In this document: positions 15,067 through 24,177 of the stretch, one piece after another
How the letters are laid out: each line of letters starts with the position of its first letter
How positions within the stretch are numbered: the first letter of the stretch is position 1
Assembly (NCBI GenBank): GCA_017399965.1
Contig: JAFQAP010000003.1
Location: 1 to 40,027, forward strand
From: Clostridia bacterium
GTDB lineage: Bacteria; Bacillota; Clostridia; Oscillospirales; CAG-382
Direction of reading: 5' to 3'
Length of the DNA stretch: 40,027 nucleotides
The notes under the pieces: generated by a model
What the model was told of the DNA's origin: nothing
Seen by the model: only the letters and a program-made list of their open reading frames with translations
The model's database searches: none
Made by a program: the position numbers and the translations under genes

Positions 15067-16464
15067 TTACTCCTTGTCTGTCTTTTCGTTCTTTTCCTCG
15101 AAACCGGTAGAACGCTTTGCGGGAAGCTCGCTATCGTCAATAGACATCATTTTTATTTTTCTGGTGCCGGAGGGCTTTATTTCCTCGCCTTCTGCGGCGT
15201 CGGAAACCTTTAATCCGTCGTAAGAATGGTCGTCTTCATCGACCTCTATAACGATCTTCTTTTTCTTCTTTGTTTTGGTTATTTCTTTAATAGCCGCCTT
15301 TATCTCTTCCTCGGTATAGGAGGGAATGGGATAAACCTTGGCGAAGATAAGCTGTTTGCCCATGGAGAACACGCTTCTCCATACCCAGTATATACCCAGA
15401 GCCGCCTGGAAATTAAATGCAAACCACAAGGATAAAAGGGGCATACCCCATTCCATCATCTTGCCGCCGGGCATCTTTACGGGGTTGCCGTCTGCATCCA
15501 GATTCTGGGGCTGGAGCTTGCGGGAAAGCCATGCGGACATAAAGGAGGTAATGAATACCAGGAAGGGAACAACTACCAGCCAGGTGATGTTCTTAATGCT
15601 GGGAGTATCGAGCAGGGATTTGCCAAACATAGAATAATTGGGCAGTTTTTCTATAATTTCGTATGCCGCTTTGTTTTCTTCGTAATCGAAAGCGGTCTTT
15701 AAGATATCCTCTGTGGACGCGGAAAGGAACTCGCCGCACAGACCGTATTCTTCCAAAGGCTCGCGGACGTACATATCGAAATGCTTGGTCATTGCAACGA
15801 CGTAATATTCGTTCTTCATGCTCTTTTTGGCATCTTCGTGAATATCCTCGTCTCCTTCAAAATAGAAGGTATATTTATCAGCTTCCTCGTCGTAATAATA
15901 CTTATCGCACATATTCTGCTGATAAACGGTAAGACCTGCGGAAAAATCCTTTAAAAATTCGATCTTTTCTTTTTGTTCTTCGTTCGGTTCTTTAATCTTT
16001 GTAAGCTCATCCAGCTCGTAATCCGCATGTTCTTTTACGGTTTCGCAAAGCTCGATGGAGTTTTTGTACATTACGTTAAGCTGATCGTCGTCAACGAAAA
16101 GGGTGTATTGCAGAGGCTGACGCACGATACTGTAAAGGATCATAATAATGGGAAGCTGAATAAGGAGGGGAAGACAGCCGCCAAACATATTGTAGCCGTT
16201 CTTCTGATACATTTCCTGTATCTCCATATTCATTTGCTGCTGGGATTCTCTGTCCGTTCTGTTTTTGTACTTACGCTTGATAGCTATTTCCTTGGGACGG
16301 AGAGTCGCCTGCTTTACGGAAGATTTTTGCTGCTTTATGGAAAGAGGCAAAAGCACAAGTTCCATAATGAGAGAAAAAAGGATTATGGCTACCCAGTAAT
16401 AATTCTGGCCAACCCACAAGCAGCCTTTCATTACATACCCGAAAGGTATGTAAAAAATGTCCAT
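15067..16464 (-). CDS. yidC: Membrane protein insertase YidC/SpoIIIJ
   Basis: Inserts and folds membrane proteins. 465 residues from ATG 16464 (MDIFYIPFGYVMKG). An upstream ATG at 16527 would start inside a GC-rich repeat hairpin and is rejected, though the chosen start has only a weak ribosome site. Conserved parts: LPLSIKQQKSS after the first membrane segment, GGCLPLLIQLPIIMILY, and the C-terminal segments. Oddities: a large polar insertion (about 125-235) between membrane segments, a long charged C-terminal tail, and Glu at residue 35 where SpoIIIJ-type proteins have the functionally important Arg. Confidence 0.92.
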   Translation of the reverse strand: MDIFYIPFGYVMKGCLWVGQNYYWVAIILFSLIMELVLLPLSIKQQKSSVKQATLRPKEIAIKRKYKNRTDRESQQQMNMEIQEMYQKNGYNMFGGCLPLLIQLPIIMILYSIVRQPLQYTLFVDDDQLNVMYKNSIELCETVKEHADYELDELTKIKEPNEEQKEKIEFLKDFSAGLTVYQQNMCDKYYYDEEADKYTFYFEGDEDIHEDAKKSMKNEYYVVAMTKHFDMYVREPLEEYGLCGEFLSASTEDILKTAFDYEENKAAYEIIEKLPNYSMFGKSLLDTPSIKNITWLVVVPFLVFITSFMSAWLSRKLQPQNLDADGNPVKMPGGKMMEWGMPLLSLWFAFNFQAALGIYWVWRSVFSMGKQLIFAKVYPIPSYTEEEIKAAIKEITKTKKKKKIVIEVDEDDHSYDGLKVSDAAEGEEIKPSGTRKIKMMSIDDSELPAKRSTGFEEKNEKTDKE

Positions 16465-16506
16465 AATGTTCAATTTGATTTTCTCTTTTCTTTTTAATTT
16501 TGTTTT

Positions 16507-16537
16507 GCGGGATGACGGGGACGTCATCCCCTACGGG
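16507..16537 (-). repeat. GTAGGG-type GC hairpin (family 4) between yidD and yidC
   Basis: On the minus strand GTAGGGGATGACGTCC...GTCATCCCGC. It lies in the transcript between yidD and yidC and may tune the yidC leader or simply be an inserted repeat. Confidence 0.75.
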
Positions 16538-16572
16538 TATTAAATAGCCGCAGGTTTTATACGCTTTTTATT

Positions 16573-16800
16573 TTATTTTTTCTTTCTCTTTGGGACCGGA
16601 TCGTACCCGCCTTTGCAAAAAGGCTGGCAGCGCAAAAGACGCCACAAACTCAAAAAAAAGCCGATAATAACGCCCCATTCCTCTATTGCCTCTATGGCAT
16701 ATTGGGAGCAGGTGGGATAAAAACGGCAATTGGAGCCCAGACCGGGTGAAATGTATTTTTGATAAAAGCGTATGGGGGCGGTGAATATTTTTTTAAACAT
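16573..16800 (-). CDS. yidD: Membrane protein insertion efficiency factor YidD
   Basis: 75 residues from ATG 16800 ([19 protein letters not shown]). Family signature [19 protein letters not shown] and [17 protein letters not shown]. It overlaps the end of rnpA by 8 nt. An ATG five codons earlier (16815) is also possible. It sits in the standard rpmH-rnpA-yidD-yidC-jag order. Confidence 0.95.
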   Translation of the reverse strand: MFKKIFTAPIRFYQKYISPGLGSNCRFYPTCSQYAIEAIEEWGVIIGFFLSLWRLLRCQPFCKGGYDPVPKRKKK

Positions 16801-17167
16801 AGTCTTTTTCCGCATCGCCGCAAAGGAGTGCTGCCTTTTTCAATATCTCTTCGAGCTGTGAACACACAACGGCGCTTGTGGAATCCATACAACCCGACCG
16901 GGCAACTGCCACTATAATATATCCATCCTTCACTTGCGGATAAAGAGTGCGGAACGCTGCTCTTATTATCCGCTTTGCGCGGTTTCTTTCTACCGCTTTT
17001 CCCCGTTTTTTGGATACGGTTATGCCAAGCATCGTCTTGGCGTCGGCACGGCGGTTTTTTAAAATATATACCGCCAAGGTACTGCACGAAAAGCATTTTC
17101 CTTTTTTGTATGCCAAACCGAAAAGGTGATTTTGCTTAAGCGAAATAAGTTTTTTCCTGTTTTGCAA
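16793..17167 (-). CDS. rnpA: Ribonuclease P protein component
   Basis: Protein subunit of RNase P (tRNA 5'-end maturation). I propose a TTG start at 17167 ([20 protein letters not shown]), 124 residues, because GAGGCGG lies 8 nt upstream and the family motif [11 protein letters not shown] then starts near residue 6. The only upstream in-frame ATG (17233) lies inside a terminator hairpin. The RNA-binding motif [17 protein letters not shown] is the diagnostic RNR signature. Confidence 0.9.
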   Translation of the reverse strand: MQNRKKLISLKQNHLFGLAYKKGKCFSCSTLAVYILKNRRADAKTMLGITVSKKRGKAVERNRAKRIIRAAFRTLYPQVKDGYIIVAVARSGCMDSTSAVVCSQLEEILKKAALLCGDAEKDYV

Positions 17168-17220
17168 AATAACCGCCTCTTTTTTAAAAAATAAAGAGCA
17201 GGAAGAATAATGAATAAGGA

Positions 17221-17245
17221 AAAAAACCGACAACGCCGGTTTTTT
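17221..17245 (-). terminator. Terminator/attenuator between rpmH and rnpA
   Basis: On the minus strand AAAAAACCG, 7-nt loop, CGGTTTTTT with further T. It would reduce read-through from the strong rpmH promoter into rnpA, fitting the much higher need for L34. Confidence 0.75.
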
Positions 17246-17283
17246 TACCGCAACTATTCACTTTTCTCTTTTCTCTTTTAACT

Positions 17284-17312
17284 CATATTAAAAAACAGAG
17301 TTTTTTAATATG
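17284..17312 (-). other. Perfect AT-rich hairpin over the rpmH stop codon
   Basis: CATATTAAAAAAC (17284-17296), loop AGA, GTTTTTTAATATG (17300-17312): a 13-bp perfect inverted repeat, extendable by CTCA/TGAG with a 2-nt bulge. The rpmH stop codon (17305-17307) lies within one arm. It could be an mRNA 3'-end stabiliser or processing site. Confidence 0.75.
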
Positions 17313-17439
17313 TGAGTCTTGCTCTGCCCTTTGCGCGTCTTCTCTTGAGAACCTTTCTGCCGTTAGCGGTAGCCATTCTCTTTCTGAAGCCGTGTTCTTT
17401 CTGTCTGTGGATCTTTTTAGGCTGATATGTTCTGAGCAT
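17305..17439 (-). CDS. rpmH: Large ribosomal subunit protein bL34
   Basis: 44 residues: [17 protein letters not shown], then [20 protein letters not shown], the canonical bL34 sequence. Start ATG 17439 has AGGAGGTG upstream; an ATG 24 codons further upstream (17511) is not L34-like and lies by the -10 box. It is the first gene of the minus-strand operon at the origin. Confidence 0.98.
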   Translation of the reverse strand: MLRTYQPKKIHRQKEHGFRKRMATANGRKVLKRRRAKGRARLTY

Positions 17440-17516
17440 TCGGAATGCACCTCCTGATAAATATTCAAAAATTAAAAAATGCGCCGTAAATTTGTGCCTG
17501 AACACAGGCAAAAGAT

Positions 17517-17546
17517 ATTATAACCACAAAAGTTAGAGTTTGTCAA
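17517..17546 (-). promoter_or_regulatory. Sigma-A promoter of rpmH-rnpA-yidD-yidC-jag
   Basis: On the minus strand TTGACA (17546-17541), 18-bp spacer, TATAAT (17522-17517): perfect hexamers. Confidence 0.88.
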
Positions 17547-17562
17547 GAGTTTTTTTAAAAAA

Positions 17563-17931
17563 TGATGAATGAGAAATGAGGAATGAGGAATTTCGGTACG
17601 TTTTTTGCATTACGCAAAAAACATTTTTATTAAAATTTTTGATATCTGCCGTCTATAGTAATGAAAGTCTGAAGGACACAGGTCATTTGGATGCAGAAGG
17701 AATTTTCAGGCGCGTGGAGCTGTAGTAACCTACTGCCCACCGACTGAAAATTTCTACAAAAACGCAAATTAAATAAAATTTTGGAGACGATTTTCGTCGG
17801 AAAAATTTTTACCTATTACCTGTGATTAGAGCGGCGGGGGCAAGCCACCCGCCCTACATTGTGGAAATTCGCTAAACAGAACTATTTATAGTTTTTGCGT
17901 TTTTGGTTCTGCGCCGAATGGACGTGTCCCA
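17563..17931 (-). repeat. Composite structured repeat, copy E, inside the origin region
   Basis: Minus-strand orientation. Core 17684-17920 with ends CATTTGGATGCAG and CTGCGCCGAATG, a nested GGCGGGGG...CCACCCGCCCTAC hairpin (17831-17858), a GACGA/TCGTC hairpin, and a large hairpin with GGAATTTTCAG / CTGAAAATTTC arms. 17563-17620 is a heptad-type tail with a GTTTTTTGCATTACGCAAAAAAC hairpin written here as two arms, GTTTTTTGC and GCAAAAAAC. It is nearly identical to copy B without B's cassette. Confidence 0.86.
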
Positions 17932-17956
17932 ACCGTCTTTAATTTGCTAAAATAAC

Positions 17957-17985
17957 TTGCTTTTTTTCCACATAGGTGCTATAAT
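17957..17985 (+). promoter_or_regulatory. dnaA promoter with an internal DnaA-box-like site
   Basis: TTGCTT (17957-17962), 17-bp spacer, TATAAT (17980-17985). TTTTCCACA (17964-17972) sits in the spacer, one mismatch from the DnaA box, a position suited to autorepression by DnaA. Confidence 0.75.
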
Positions 17986-17998
17986 ATATTATATATAA

Positions 17999-18016
17999 CT
18001 ATAATATATATTATAG
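17999..18016. other. 18-bp perfect AT palindrome just before the dnaA ribosome site
   Basis: CTATAATATATATTATAG reads the same on both strands. A related sequence, CTATAATATATTATATATAA, begins at 17979, so the element is partly duplicated. It lies in the dnaA leader, and the GAGGTGG ribosome site follows at once. It may be an unwinding element, a leader hairpin or an operator. Confidence 0.7.
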
Positions 18017-18025
18017 AGGTGGAAA

Positions 18026-19360
18026 ATGGATTACACAAGTGCGGAGACCAGGCAGCGGATATATAATTCCGTGCTGGAGGAAATGAGAACAAAATGTTCC
18101 GAAGCTTCCTTTAACTGGCTTTTTAAAAACACCGTAATAACATATATGGATCCTACACAGGTGGACCTGCTAACTCCCGATACGGCGGCGGCTATCTGTA
18201 TTAAAAAAAGATATATTGCCGACCTTGAAGAGGCTTTTTCAAAATACACCTTTACAAACGTCCGCGTAAGCGTGAGCAGTAAAATGCAATCGCCCAAGGA
18301 AAAAAAGGAAGAAAAGGACGATGACAGCAAGTACACAGCCTACAAGCTTCGTTACAACCCCAATTTTACCTTTGAAAACTTTGTTATCGGCTCTTCAAAC
18401 CAGGTAGCGGCAAAGGCATCCTTTGCCATTGCGGAGCATCCCGCGGAATTATACAACCCTCTCTTTATCTACGGCCCTCCGGGTCTGGGAAAGACACATT
18501 TGCTGTTTGCTATCGTAAATCACTTAAGAGATAATAATCCACATGCTGACATACTGTATAAGACGGGTGAGGAATTCACACAGGAAATGGTGGATTCTCT
18601 GGTACAGAAATCCAACGTGGCGTTCAGAGAAAAGTACCGCGGCGTGGACGTTTTACTTATCGACGATATCCAGTTTATAGAGGGAAAGGACAAGACCCAG
18701 GAAGAATTTTTCCACACTATAGACACACTTTTTCAACAGCAAAAGCAGGTGATAATCACATCCGACCGTCCTCCCAAGGAAATTAATCTTGAGGACAGGC
18801 TTAAAAGCCGCTGTGAAATGGGGCTTATTGCCGACATAAAACCGCCGGACACAGAGCTGCGCACCGCTATTTTTAAGAAAAAGAGCGTGGATATGGGTGT
18901 CGATATACCCGATAACGTGCTTACCTTTTTGGCGGAAAATATTAAAACAAATATCCGTCAGATAGAAGGAGCGATCAAAAAATTAAAGGCTCATTCCTTT
19001 ATCGAGGACAGGCAGATAACTCTGGATATGGCAGTTTCCGTACTGAGCGAATATCTGAAAACCGCACAGACGCAGGATAATAAAGTTCAAAATATCTTCG
19101 ATTATATCTGCAAAAAATACTCGGTTAAAAAAGAAGTGCTTACATCCGGCAAGCGTAATGCGGATATTGTTTACGCAAGAAACCTTTGTATTTTTGCGCT
19201 TCGTTCTTTAACGGATATGTCCCTTAAAAAAATAGGCTCCATGTTCGGAAAGGACCATACCACTATAATCAATTCCATTTCCAACGTGGAAAACAAAATG
19301 AAAAACGAGCCCGCATATGAACGCGAAGTAAATTTAATGTTAAAGGAATTAGGAGAGTAA
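18026..19360 (+). CDS. dnaA: Chromosomal replication initiator protein DnaA
   Basis: 444 residues. Domain I about 1-80, short acidic linker (SPKEKKEEKDDDSK about 89-102), AAA+ domain from NPNFTFENFVIG with Walker A GPPGLGKTH (150-158) and Walker B VLLIDDIQF, and the C-terminal duplex-binding domain with the DnaA signature GKDHTTIINSISNVE. It binds DnaA boxes and melts oriC. GAGGTGG precedes ATG 18026. It heads the plus-strand arm dnaA-dnaN-recF-remB-gyrB-gyrA. Confidence 0.99.
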   Translation: MDYTSAETRQRIYNSVLEEMRTKCSEASFNWLFKNTVITYMDPTQVDLLTPDTAAAICIKKRYIADLEEAFSKYTFTNVRVSVSSKMQSPKEKKEEKDDDSKYTAYKLRYNPNFTFENFVIGSSNQVAAKASFAIAEHPAELYNPLFIYGPPGLGKTHLLFAIVNHLRDNNPHADILYKTGEEFTQEMVDSLVQKSNVAFREKYRGVDVLLIDDIQFIEGKDKTQEEFFHTIDTLFQQQKQVIITSDRPPKEINLEDRLKSRCEMGLIADIKPPDTELRTAIFKKKSVDMGVDIPDNVLTFLAENIKTNIRQIEGAIKKLKAHSFIEDRQITLDMAVSVLSEYLKTAQTQDNKVQNIFDYICKKYSVKKEVLTSGKRNADIVYARNLCIFALRSLTDMSLKKIGSMFGKDHTTIINSISNVENKMKNEPAYEREVNLMLKELGE

Positions 19361-19641
19361 CGTAGGGGACGATGTCCTCATCGTCCCGTTTACACAAATT
19401 CACACTTATTTTTCCGAATTCTCACATTTTCAAAAATAACCGACATTATTTTACACAGGTTTTCAACATTGTTTCAACACATATCCCGACACGGTAAAAA
19501 AAACAAAAAACAAGATAAAAAAAGAGTTTTAAAGGTTTTCCACTTTTTTAACAGTGTCAATAATCATAATACCTACAACAAAACCCTTTAACACTTGATA
19601 CGTACTACACTCTCTCTTCCCGAAAGGAGATTTTTAAAAAA
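19361..19641. other. dnaA-dnaN intergenic region, secondary origin candidate
   Basis: Starts immediately after the dnaA stop with a family 4 hairpin (19361-19388: GTAGGGGACGATG...CATCGTCCCG). Then AT-rich DNA with only weak DnaA-box-like sites: TTTTACACA (19449-19457, one mismatch to TTATACACA) and TTTTCCACT (19536-19544, two mismatches). GAAAGGAG precedes dnaN. No gene is visible. In relatives this gap often carries part of a bipartite origin. Confidence 0.5.
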
Positions 19642-20766
19642 ATGGCTATTAAGTTTATAACCGACAGAAAGACCCTTATATCTCTTATACAGCCTGCCAT
19701 GGCGGCAACCTCCAATAAAAGCACGCTTCCCGCCCTTGAGGGACTCCTTTTTAATCTTGAAAGGGACGGTGTTCTTACCGTTTGCGGTTATGACCTTGAA
19801 AAAGGCGTAAAAACATCTTCTCCCGTTTACCCCAAGGAAGTGGGCAGTGTAATACTTAACGCACAAAAAATATATGCGATCATTAAAAATATGCCCGAAT
19901 GCGAAATAGAAATAAACGCGGACGAAAAAAACGCCGTTACCATTAAAGGCGGTGCTTCCGAATTTACCATTCACGGTCTTGCGGCGGAAGCTTTTCCCAA
20001 CCTGCCAGAGCTTTTGGGAGACAGATCCTTTACCATTACCCAAGGGCTGTTAAAGGAAATGATAAATTCCACCATTTTTGCCGTGGCACAGATAGACGCG
20101 CGCCCCATACTTACCGGCGAACTGTTCCAGATAGAAGAAAACAAGCTTACGATAGTTGCTCTGGACGGCGCCCGCCTTGCTCTGCGTGAGGAAAAGAACG
20201 CAGTATTTGATAATAAAGATACCTTCCGCTTTGTTGTGCCCGGAAAATCCCTTTCCGACCTGTGCAAGCTGTTAACGGATAACGATGAAATGATGAAGGT
20301 GGAATTCACCCGCAAGCATATCGTGTTCCGTATCGGAGATATTATCTTCTTTTCCCGTTTGCTTGAGGGCGAATATCTTGATTATACCCGCGCTCTGCCC
20401 CAGCAAAGCAAGATCTTTGTAGAGGTGGAGAGAAGCGAATTTATAGAAAGTGTGGAAAGAGCATCCCTGCTCGTTGACGAAAGACTTAAAACTCCCCTCC
20501 GCTTCCGCTTTGAGGATACTTTGTTACACGTTTACTGCTCTACCCAGTACGGTAAGGTAAACGACCAGGTAAGAATTAAAAAAGAAGGGGATGATCTGGA
20601 GATAAGCTTTAACAACCGTTATCTTTTAGATGCGCTCCGCGCCTGCAAGGACGAAACAATACTTGCATCTCTTACGGGACCGCTGACATCTATGATGCTC
20701 ACCCCCGTGGGACACAGAGATTCTTCGTATATATATCTGGTACTCCCCTGCAGAGTTAAAAGCTGA
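19642..20766 (+). CDS. dnaN: DNA polymerase III beta subunit (sliding clamp)
   Basis: 374 residues, three clamp domains. Start MAIKFITDRKTLISLIQPAM; characteristic segments TIHGLAAEAFPNLP, FAVAQIDARPILTGELFQIE and the C-terminal MLTPVGHRDSSYIYLVLPCRV. GAAAGGAG is upstream. It ends in TGATG overlap with recF. The small S4-domain gene (yaaA) usually found between dnaN and recF is missing. Confidence 0.98.
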   Translation: MAIKFITDRKTLISLIQPAMAATSNKSTLPALEGLLFNLERDGVLTVCGYDLEKGVKTSSPVYPKEVGSVILNAQKIYAIIKNMPECEIEINADEKNAVTIKGGASEFTIHGLAAEAFPNLPELLGDRSFTITQGLLKEMINSTIFAVAQIDARPILTGELFQIEENKLTIVALDGARLALREEKNAVFDNKDTFRFVVPGKSLSDLCKLLTDNDEMMKVEFTRKHIVFRIGDIIFFSRLLEGEYLDYTRALPQQSKIFVEVERSEFIESVERASLLVDERLKTPLRFRFEDTLLHVYCSTQYGKVNDQVRIKKEGDDLEISFNNRYLLDALRACKDETILASLTGPLTSMMLTPVGHRDSSYIYLVLPCRVKS

Positions 20767-21848
20767 TGCTGATAAAAGATCTTTATTTAAAGGATTGGCG
20801 TAACGGAGAGGAGAATATACTCTCCTTTTCTCCACAGACCACCCTTATCTGCGGCGAGAATGCCGCAGGAAAGACGAATATACTTGAGGGTATATGTTTC
20901 TTTGCCGCAGGAAAAAGTTTTCGCGGCTGCAAGGATAAAGAGCTTATACGCTTTGGGTGCGATACCTCGGCGGCGGATATTACCTACGTATCCAACGGGG
21001 TAACAAACAAAATGGGTGTGCGGCTTAAGAAAAATGCCAAAAAGACCTTTTTGAAAAACGGCGCTCCCATTTCCAAAATGAGCGAATTTTTAGGTGCTTT
21101 CCGCTGTGTTATATTCACACCCGACCATCTGGATCTGGTTAAGGGCGCGCCCGAAGGCAGACGGAGATTTACCGATATGGCTATATGCCAATCTTTTCCC
21201 CGCCACGTGGCGGCGTTGAATGAATATAACCGCCTGCTTATTCAAAAAAACGCGCACTTAAAAGGAAATGCGGTTTTTGAAGAGCTTTTGGAGGTTTACG
21301 ATGAGCGTATGGCTGTTCTTGCCGCAAATATTACCGTAAACCGCAGAAAGTATATTAAGGCTTTGGAGGAAAGCGGAAAAAGCTTTCTTTACGATATGTC
21401 CGAAGAAAGAGAAGAGCTTTCTCTTACCTATATTACCCAAAGCGAAGGCGAAAAAACAAACGAGATAAAAGAAAGTTATCTTGGCTTGTTTAAAGAAAAA
21501 CGGGGTGCCGAAATAGAAAAGCGTATGACGCTGTGCGGACCTCAAAAGGATGATATTTCGATACACATTAACCGAAAAAGCGCAAAGAGCTTCGGCAGCC
21601 AGGGTCAGCAGAGAAGTATAGTATTGGCTTTAAAGCTGGCGGAGGGAGAGATATCCAGATCCCTTACGGGAGAATATCCCGTGTTTTTACTGGACGATGT
21701 GTTGAGCGAACTGGACGAAAACCGCAGGGACTATATATTAAAACGGATAGAAGGCAGGCAGGTAATTATAACCGGCTGCGATGAAAATATGGTCGATCTG
21801 CTGCCGAAAGCTCAGGTGATAAAGGTGGAAAACGGCAAATGTTTGTAA
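20766..21848 (+). CDS. recF: Recombination mediator RecF
   Basis: SMC-like ATPase that loads RecA at gaps. 360 residues. Walker A GENAAGKTN (about 30-38), signature FGSQGQQRSIVLALKLAE, Walker B PVFLLDDVLSELDENRR. Its ATG shares one base with the dnaN stop and has no strong ribosome site of its own, indicating coupling. remB overlaps its last 10 nt. Confidence 0.97.
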   Translation: MLIKDLYLKDWRNGEENILSFSPQTTLICGENAAGKTNILEGICFFAAGKSFRGCKDKELIRFGCDTSAADITYVSNGVTNKMGVRLKKNAKKTFLKNGAPISKMSEFLGAFRCVIFTPDHLDLVKGAPEGRRRFTDMAICQSFPRHVAALNEYNRLLIQKNAHLKGNAVFEELLEVYDERMAVLAANITVNRRKYIKALEESGKSFLYDMSEEREELSLTYITQSEGEKTNEIKESYLGLFKEKRGAEIEKRMTLCGPQKDDISIHINRKSAKSFGSQGQQRSIVLALKLAEGEISRSLTGEYPVFLLDDVLSELDENRRDYILKRIEGRQVIITGCDENMVDLLPKAQVIKVENGKCL

Positions 21849-22087
21849 ATCTCGAAAATGATATAAGTATTAAAAAGACAGAAATTATCGGTATTTTTAA
21901 TATGGATACAGCCACGGTTTCCCCCGTTACCAAGGAGTTTTTGAAAAATGCCGAAAATGAGCTGAAGGTAGTTTACGCAGGTAAGCGTATGCCGGAAAGC
22001 TTCGTTGTGGCGGATAACGGAATAGCTGAAAGTATATATATAAGTTCGTTTTTAGCCGATACGCTGGTGAACAGAACAGAAAAGTGA
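21839..22087 (+). CDS. remB: RemB-like extracellular matrix regulator (DUF370)
   Basis: 82 residues: MFVNLENDISIKKTEIIGIF, SPVTKEFL, SFVVADNGIAESIYISSFLADTL. The family (YaaB/RemB) is encoded between recF and gyrB in B. subtilis, where it affects biofilm matrix genes; here the role is inferred. It overlaps recF by 10 nt. Confidence 0.9.
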   Translation: MFVNLENDISIKKTEIIGIFNMDTATVSPVTKEFLKNAENELKVVYAGKRMPESFVVADNGIAESIYISSFLADTLVNRTEK

Positions 22088-24154
<2,067 letters not shown>

Positions 24155-24177
24155 CAGAAAGGAGGGCTTTTTGAAAA

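Larger units (their letters stand above)
17440..18025. other. oriC: Probable chromosomal origin region (rpmH-dnaA gap)
   Basis: The 586-bp gap between divergent rpmH and dnaA is the usual place of oriC in Bacillota. It contains the two promoters, composite repeat copy E (17563-17931), a near-consensus DnaA box TTTTCCACA at 17964-17972 (one mismatch to TTATCCACA) and a very AT-rich stretch (17979-18016) that could unwind. I could not find a cluster of perfect DnaA boxes here or in the dnaA-dnaN gap, so origin function is inferred from gene order. Confidence 0.6.

Noticed and set aside
17999..18016. AT palindrome considered as a recombination (dif-like) site
   Set aside because: It lies at the origin, not the terminus, and does not resemble the dif core; a leader or unwinding element is more plausible.
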